From an uncultured bacterium (GTDB taxonomy: Bacteria > Muiribacteriota > Ozemobacteria > Ozemobacterales > Ozemobacteraceae), in NCBI GenBank assembly GCA_900317935.1, contig ONIU01000029.1, positions 4,109 to 65,449 of the forward strand: 61,341 nt of DNA, given 5' to 3'. Below the pieces are notes generated by a model that ran no database searches, was not told the DNA's origin, and worked only from the letters and a program-made list of their open reading frames with translations. The position numbers and the translations under genes are program-made. Of this stretch, positions 56,756-61,341 are shown in pieces. Every line of letters begins with the position of its first letter. Position 1 is the stretch's first letter.

Positions 56756-57946
56756 TCAGAATTTTCTATTGCCAGGGTTGCGGGCAATGCCTAACTGTTC
56801 AGCTACCTGGGCCACCTGCTCTGCCACCACGAGGGCTACGCGCTTATCAAAGGCCCCAGGGATAATATACTCCTCGTTCAGTTCCTCATCACTACACAAG
56901 GAAGCGATAGCTCGGGCGGCCGCCAACTTCATTTCCTCCACAATCTGTCGGGCCTCTACCATCAGCGCCCCTCGGAACAGGCCGGGGAACACCAGCACGT
57001 TGTTAATCTGGTTGGGATAATCGCTACGTCCTGTGGCAATGATGCGAGCGCCTCCAGCCTTGGCGTCCTCTGGCATAATCTCGGGAGTGGGGTTGGCCAT
57101 AGCAAATACTATGGCGTCATTAGCCATAGTGGCAACCATTTCGGAAGTGACGATTTTAGGGGCAGAAACGCCGATGAATACATCCTTGTCCCTGATAATT
57201 TCTGTCAGTGGACCATGCTGATGATTCCGGTTGGTGATTTCAGCCATTTTCGCTTGGGCGGAATTCATCCAATCTTCCCCCTCGCAGACAGCACCAGCTC
57301 GATCCACCAGCACGATATCCTTGGGTCCGAACTGCATAAGCAGCTTGCAGATGGATATGCCAGCAGAACCAGCGCCATTTATGACGATGCGGGTATCCTT
57401 CCATTCCTTTTTGACCACCTTAAGAGCGTTTATCAAACCTGCAGCCACAACGATGGCAGTGCCGTGCTGGTCGTCATGGAATACAGGAATATCCAATTCA
57501 TTCTTCAGTCTTGTCTCAATTTCGAAGCACCTAGGAGCAGAAATATCCTCCAGGTTGATGCCGCCAAAGGTGGGGGCTAAATATTTGACAGTCTTGATAA
57601 TCTCTTCAGTATCTTTGGTGTCTAAGCAGATGGGGAATGCGTCTACGCCGCCAAATTCCTTGAACAGCACAGCTTTGCCTTCCATAACCGGCATGGCAGC
57701 CTCTGGGCCGATGTCGCCCAGGCCTAAAACGGCAGTGCCGTCGCTGACCACGGCCACAGTATGACTTTTAATGGTGTATTTATAAACATCATGCTTATCA
57801 GCATGGATCTTGCGACAAGGCTCTGCTACACCTGGTGTATAGGCAGTGGAAAGCTCATCCCTGTTGGTAACTGGCGCCTTTGAGACAACCTCCAGCTTGC
57901 CACGTTTTTCCCGGCAGAGATCAAGACTGGCCTGATTGAAATCCAT
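56756..57946 (-). CDS. malic enzyme (malate dehydrogenase, decarboxylating)
   Basis: Oxidatively decarboxylates L-malate to pyruvate with NAD(P)+ and a divalent metal. The 396-residue protein is the short bacterial type: YTPGVAEPC near 36, the catalytic Lys in GKAVLFKEFGG, metal-binding DDQHGTA near 150, and the nucleotide fold INGAGSAGI near 190, then ANPTPEI. It lacks the phosphotransacetylase domain of longer forms. Its ribosome site AAAGGAGG is strong. GC content is high, with 33 of 60 bases G/C at 56821-56880 against 25 of 60 at 33001-33060. Probably cotranscribed with the transporter downstream. NAD versus NADP use cannot be told. Confidence 0.93.
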   Translation of the reverse strand: MDFNQASLDLCREKRGKLEVVSKAPVTNRDELSTAYTPGVAEPCRKIHADKHDVYKYTIKSHTVAVVSDGTAVLGLGDIGPEAAMPVMEGKAVLFKEFGGVDAFPICLDTKDTEEIIKTVKYLAPTFGGINLEDISAPRCFEIETRLKNELDIPVFHDDQHGTAIVVAAGLINALKVVKKEWKDTRIVINGAGSAGISICKLLMQFGPKDIVLVDRAGAVCEGEDWMNSAQAKMAEITNRNHQHGPLTEIIRDKDVFIGVSAPKIVTSEMVATMANDAIVFAMANPTPEIMPEDAKAGGARIIATGRSDYPNQINNVLVFPGLFRGALMVEARQIVEEMKLAAARAIASLCSDEELNEEYIIPGAFDKRVALVVAEQVAQVAEQLGIARNPGNRKF

Positions 57947-58276
57947 TGTAACTCTCCTCCTTTGTCATTCCAGCATAAGCATGGTTTGTTTGATTGAATA
58001 GTATGATTTACCTGAGGTAATAAAAGATAACTTTACTTTCTCACTTTGATTTTAGCTTGAAACTATTATTAATACAAGATTTTAATAATTCAAAAAAATA
58101 TATTGATACTCTAGAATTTATGCAATAAAATCATACTTAAGATATAAGATTGAAGATATAAGATAGAAGATAGATAATTCTTCGATAAATTAAATTTCAT
58201 CATTTTTCTTTATTCTTCAATTTTTAATCTTAAGTCTTAAAACTAGAAAAGAAGAGAAGGAAAGGAAAACAATAGA
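57947..58276. promoter_or_regulatory. divergent intergenic region between the malic enzyme and DUF1015 genes
   Basis: AT-rich 330 bases. A short eroded repeat of AGATATAAGA/AGATTGA words lies at 58138-58180. Promoters for both genes must lie here, but I see no clear boxes. No coding frame with a ribosome site. Confidence 0.35.
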
Positions 58277-59581
58277 ATGTCAGATATTAACGCAAGATTA
58301 GAAGCTGTTGGATTGAAAGCAGCCGATATTATGCTTCCCAAGAAGGGAACAGATCTTTCAAAATGGGCTGTAGTAGCCTGTGACCAATATGAATCAGAAA
58401 AAGAATATTGGCAGTCAGCTTCAGATATAGTTGGTGACGCACCATCAACTCTTCGACTTATTTTCCCAGAATGCTATCTTGAAGACAACGATGGAGACCA
58501 GCGTATAGCCAACATCAATGCTTCAATGAAAAAGTATGTTGACGCAAAATTGTTTGATACATATAAAGAATCTTTCTTCTTAGTTCGCAGAACCTGCAGT
58601 GGCGTATCAAGATGGGGCCTCATGGCTGCATTAGACCTTGACCGCTATAGCTGGGAAAAGGGTTCTAAGACTTTAATCAGAGCTACTGAAGGCACAATTC
58701 TTTCTAGAATTCCACCGAGAAAGAAAATCAGAAAAGACGCTCCTCTCGAAATACCTCACATCATGGTTTTGATTTCTGACGAAAAGCGCTCTGTAATTGA
58801 ACCATTAGCAGCTAAAAAAGACAAACTTCAAAGCGTTTATGATGTTGAACTTATGAAGAATGGCGGTCATCTCGAAGCTTGGCTTGTAAATTCAGATGAA
58901 GATAAAGAAAACATCTGCAAAGCTTTTGAAGCTATTTATGCTTCTCTTGATAAAAACAACCCATTACTTTTCGCTATGGGTGATGGGAACCACAGCTTCG
59001 CAACTGCTAAGAGCTGCTGGGAAGATATCAAAGCTACTCTTACACCAGAACAGCAGAAGAATCATCCTGCAAGATTCTGTCTTGTTGAATTAGAAAACAT
59101 TTTCGATCCAGGTCTTGTTTTCGAACCAATTCACCGCGTATTCTTCAACGTTCCAGAAGATGTATTCTTAAATGAACTCAAGAAAAACGCTGAATCCATT
59201 TCTATCGAAGAAGTTGGCTGTAAAAACTGCATTGCCGACAAAATCAAAGACCAGAGTGAACAGCGCTTCGGTTACTGTGTAGCTGGCAAGCACGCAGTTG
59301 TTACTCTTAAAAAACCTGCTGCCAACATCGCTGCTGGTACACTCCAGAAGGTTATTGATGAACTTGTAAAAAAGAAATATAACATCGGCTATATCCACGG
59401 TGCTGATGTTACAGATAAACAGGGTTCTGAAAAAGGCAACATAGGTATCTTCTTACCAGCTATTGATAAGAGCACATTCTTCGAAACAATCATTAAAGAC
59501 GGTGCCCTACCCCGCAAGACCTTCTCTATGGGTGAAGCCAACGAAAAACGCTTCTACATGGAAGCCCGTGCGATTAAATAA
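58277..59581 (+). CDS. DUF1015 family protein
   Basis: A 434-residue cytoplasmic protein of the DUF1015 family (function not established; gene neighbours in other genomes often include serine and hydroxyacid metabolism, from memory). Recognisable by WAVVACDQYESEKEYW near 29-44, LFAMGDGNHSFATAK near 230-245 and the HPARFCLVELENIFDPGL segment near 260. The C-terminus ends GEANEKRFYMEARAIK. The GDGNHSFATAK segment is the most conserved feature and may hold an active site. GGAAAGGAAAAC precedes the ATG. Alone on its strand between the malate module and Fic. Confidence 0.8.
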   Translation: MSDINARLEAVGLKAADIMLPKKGTDLSKWAVVACDQYESEKEYWQSASDIVGDAPSTLRLIFPECYLEDNDGDQRIANINASMKKYVDAKLFDTYKESFFLVRRTCSGVSRWGLMAALDLDRYSWEKGSKTLIRATEGTILSRIPPRKKIRKDAPLEIPHIMVLISDEKRSVIEPLAAKKDKLQSVYDVELMKNGGHLEAWLVNSDEDKENICKAFEAIYASLDKNNPLLFAMGDGNHSFATAKSCWEDIKATLTPEQQKNHPARFCLVELENIFDPGLVFEPIHRVFFNVPEDVFLNELKKNAESISIEEVGCKNCIADKIKDQSEQRFGYCVAGKHAVVTLKKPAANIAAGTLQKVIDELVKKKYNIGYIHGADVTDKQGSEKGNIGIFLPAIDKSTFFETIIKDGALPRKTFSMGEANEKRFYMEARAIK

Positions 59582-59601
59582 TTAAGAATGAAAAATTAAA
59601 A

Positions 59602-59663
59602 AGATGCTCCCCAAATAGGCAAAGCCTTTGGGGGAGCTGTCGAGCAAAGCGAGACTGAAGGGG
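59602..59663. repeat. dispersed palindromic repeat, GGGGGAGC type
   Basis: GCTCCCC (59606-59612) pairs with GGGGAGC (59631-59637) around a second hairpin AGGC-AAA-GCCT, then TGTCGAGCAAAGCGAGACTGAAGGGG follows. Near-identical wording (CGAGCAAAGCGAGACTGAGGGGG) ends the block at 25029-25051, and a related form lies at 61217-61260. Immediately downstream of it, 59673-59740 is a simple TTTTCAG/TTCTCAA tract. Confidence 0.75.
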
Positions 59664-59761
59664 TCTTCCTAATTCTCTCAATTCTCAATTTTCACCTTTC
59701 AGTTTTCAATTTTCAGTTTTCCGTTTTCAGTTTTCACCTCACTAACCACCAACCACAGTAA

Positions 59762-59790
59762 AAAAAAGCTGGCGTTCGCCAGCCTTTTTT
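59762..59790. terminator. bidirectional rho-independent terminator
   Basis: GCTGGC/GCCAGC with loop GTTC, A-run before and T-run after. It lies between the DUF1015 gene and the convergent fic gene and can stop both. Confidence 0.85.
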
Positions 59791-59801
59791 ATAAGAAATT
59801 C

Positions 59802-59864
59802 CTTATTCCAATTTACGGCCCAAAATGGAATAAGGGAAATCCTTATTCCAAAATTTGGAATAAG
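59802..59864. repeat. TTATTCC/GGAATAA palindromes downstream of fic
   Basis: Two inverted repeats. A 33-base form (59802-59834) has 9-base arms CTTATTCCA/TGGAATAAG around a 15-base centre. A 23-base form (59842-59864) has perfect 11-base arms CTTATTCCAAA/TTTGGAATAAG around one A. The fic stop is seven bases further on. The same two forms recur on the other side of fic. Confidence 0.9.
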
Positions 59865-59870
59865 AAAAAA

Positions 59871-61025
59871 TTATTCGCATCCTTCACTTAGAATGCTGAT
59901 ATATTCTATATAAGAATATTTTCTATTACGTTTGTTGCCTGTAAATTCATTAATTATATTTAATTTAATTAACTCATTTAATGAAGATTGAACTGTCGTA
60001 GCTGAAAGACCTGTCTTTTTAGTTATATTTGCTAAAGTAGATATAGGTTGTTCCAAAAATTGTCTATATACAACAGATACGCTTCCCGAGATACGCTTTA
60101 AAGAGTTTATCCTTTGCAAATCGTAATTGCTTAAAGAAACAAGCCTCTTAGCTGTTATTACAGCCTGATTAGCAGTTTCAATTATTGCATCTGCAAAAAA
60201 TTCAAGCCATTCTTCCCAATCACCATTTTCTCTAACAGAATTTAACAATTCATAATAAGTTGTTCTATGAGTTTTAAAATATAAACTCAGATAAAGCATT
60301 GGTTCTTTTAATACATTATTGGCACACAGAAGCAATGTTATTAAAAGCCGTCCTAATCTTCCATTCCCATCTAGAAACGGATGAATTGTCTCAAACTGAA
60401 CGTGCATTAGAGCAGCTTTGACTAATATTGGAGTTTCTTCAGGAATATCGTTTAGAAACTTTTCTAATTGGCTTAAACAATCAATCATATCTTCTGGCGG
60501 CGGTGGAACAAAATGTGCATTACCTGGTCGAGTTCCTCCTATCCAGTTTTGGCTATGTCTGAATTCTCCAGGAGAAGAATGAGCACCTCTGCCTTTATAT
60601 AATAAAACTGAATGAATTTCTTTAAAAAGCCTTAACGAAATAGGTAATTCTTTAATTCTTTTAATTCCAAAGCTCAAAGCACTAACATAATTACTTACTT
60701 CTTGAACGTCATCAATAGGAACTCCTGGAACTTCGTTCACTTCATAAGTAAGTAAATCTGATAAAGAAGATTGAGTTCCTTCAATCATCGAAGACAAAAC
60801 AGCTTCTTTACGAATATACATATATAAAAAAAGGGAAGTATCTGGTAATAGTATAGAAACGGAATCTAATCTACCTAATGCCAACATAGCTTCATCATAT
60901 TTTTTTCTTAAACCCACATTCCATTCTATTGTTGGAATAGGCGGCAAATCGTTAGGAATAAATGCTTTAACATATTCTCCAACTGTTGATATTGTCTTAT
61001 ATTGACCTTGTAACCCTCTAATCAT
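59871..61025 (-). CDS. Fic-domain AMP-transferase with N-terminal inhibitory motif and C-terminal winged helix
   Basis: A 384-residue Fic/DOC protein, probably transferring AMP from ATP to a protein hydroxyl. Order: N-terminal helical region with the inhibitory motif SSMIEG (residues 78-83; Glu82 would block ATP gamma-phosphate), the Fic core with HPFLDGNGRLGR at 215-226 (His215 catalytic, the Asn and Arg binding phosphate), and a winged-helix DNA-binding-like domain at about 318-375. This is the class II layout with self-inhibition, as in SoFic-like proteins. No antitoxin gene adjoins. The gene is flanked on both sides by TTATTCC/GGAATAA palindromes, so it may control its own promoter through the winged helix. 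The start ATG at 61025 has only a weak GGTG site. Confidence 0.9.
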   Translation of the reverse strand: MIRGLQGQYKTISTVGEYVKAFIPNDLPPIPTIEWNVGLRKKYDEAMLALGRLDSVSILLPDTSLFLYMYIRKEAVLSSMIEGTQSSLSDLLTYEVNEVPGVPIDDVQEVSNYVSALSFGIKRIKELPISLRLFKEIHSVLLYKGRGAHSSPGEFRHSQNWIGGTRPGNAHFVPPPPEDMIDCLSQLEKFLNDIPEETPILVKAALMHVQFETIHPFLDGNGRLGRLLITLLLCANNVLKEPMLYLSLYFKTHRTTYYELLNSVRENGDWEEWLEFFADAIIETANQAVITAKRLVSLSNYDLQRINSLKRISGSVSVVYRQFLEQPISTLANITKKTGLSATTVQSSLNELIKLNIINEFTGNKRNRKYSYIEYISILSEGCE

Positions 61026-61087
61026 TTGTTTTTCACCATTAATTACTTTTTTCGATATTCTATATTATAAAAATAACCTAGTCAATC

Positions 61088-61188
61088 CTTATTCCAATTT
61101 ACAGTCTAAAATGGAATAAGAAAATCCTTATTCCAATTTATGCTCTAAAATGGAATAAGAGAAAACCTTATTCCAAAATTTGGAATAA
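61088..61188. repeat. TTATTCC/GGAATAA palindromes upstream of fic
   Basis: Three inverted repeats before the fic start: 33-base forms at 61088-61120 and 61127-61159, and a 23-base form at 61167-61188 with its last two bases changed. Spacing of 6-7 bases between copies is regular. They match those at 59802-59864 in both arm sequence and order (long, then short). They could be operators for the winged-helix domain of the Fic protein. Confidence 0.9.
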
Positions 61189-61200
61189 ATTTCCGTGTAG

Positions 61201-61341
61201 GGGCATTTGTCCTTAACCCCTTTCATAAAGGGGGATGTCATGCAAAGCATGACTGGGGGATTTTAAAAAATCAGTCTTCGGACTCAGCTATATACTACTA
61301 ACCTATCTTCTCGAAAATCCCCTAGATTGCTAACGCAATCT
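61201..61341. repeat. hairpin-rich repeat block at the right edge
   Basis: Contains CCCCTTT/AAAGGGG (61217-61233), GTCATGC/GCATGAC around AAA (61237-61253) and AGATTGC/GCAATCT around TAAC (61324-61341). The wording GGGGGATGTC..GACTGGGGGATT matches the GGGGGAGC family near 59602. No gene; the block runs off the window. Confidence 0.7.

Noticed and set aside
55298..57946. Integrative mobile element carrying the malate module
   Set aside because: No integrase, transposase, tRNA or direct-repeat border seen; only base composition suggests transfer.
59871..61025. Classic Fic toxin with a separate antitoxin
   Set aside because: No small antitoxin gene lies beside it; the inhibitory motif is within the protein itself.

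Overview
The window is a compact, AT-rich bacterial chromosome segment with about 30 protein genes, many in tight operons with ATGA overlaps, and with Shine-Dalgarno sites of the GGAG type. No tRNA, rRNA, transposase, integrase or CRISPR array was recognised. The gene set suggests an anaerobic, diderm-like, probably gut-associated bacterium: a Na+-pumping oxaloacetate decarboxylase, a 2-hydroxycarboxylate transporter with malic enzyme, arginine deiminase, prepilin-type secreted proteins, giant TPR proteins and an EF-P with Asn at the loop tip. An uncultivated lineage such as Candidatus Riflebacteria is my guess. I cannot prove the phylum from the sequence alone.

Layout. 1-2528 (minus): a prepilin-like N-terminus followed, across a -1 frame change, by a long beta-propeller-like reading frame that leaves the left edge. 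2825-15592 (plus): arginine deiminase and two tandem pairs of large membrane sensor proteins ending in SpoIIE/PP2C phosphatase domains; one of the four has lost its metal ligands. 15663-24664: cysteine synthase, a secreted Ser/Thr/Gln-rich protein, an alpha/beta hydrolase, a secreted GLUG-repeat protein, an L,D-transpeptidase-like protein, and divergent glycerate kinase and hydroxypyruvate reductase. 24665-29289: a hairpin-rich repeat block, a Cys-rich acidic protein, pseudouridine-5'-phosphate glycosidase, a 9-bp tandem array and a TPR protein. 29376-34206 (minus): a decayed purine permease and the oadG-oadA-oadB operon. 34207-38145: a repeat- and hairpin-rich stretch holding a secreted Lys/Glu/Pro-rich protein, EF-P and a candidate structured element.

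38146-53825 (plus) is one apparent operon: uppP, ftsK, two giant TPR proteins (1615 and 1535 residues), rimO, pgsA and pgpA. It links lipid-carrier recycling, chromosome translocation, phosphatidylglycerol synthesis and two proteins of unknown role. 53966-57946 (minus) holds an RNase D-like exonuclease and a visibly GC-richer two-gene malate module that looks acquired. 58277-61341 holds a DUF1015 protein and a Fic protein bracketed on both sides by copies of a TTATTCC/GGAATAA palindrome.

The metabolic genes fit together. Imported malate or citrate feeds malic enzyme and oxaloacetate; oxaloacetate decarboxylation exports Na+, which can drive the transporter. The intergenic spaces carry several families of short hairpins and 7- or 9-bp tandem repeats. 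Within a family, linkers and loops are conserved while stems change together. These repeats, the paired phosphatases (one catalytically dead) and the ftsK-linked giant TPR proteins are the most unusual content.
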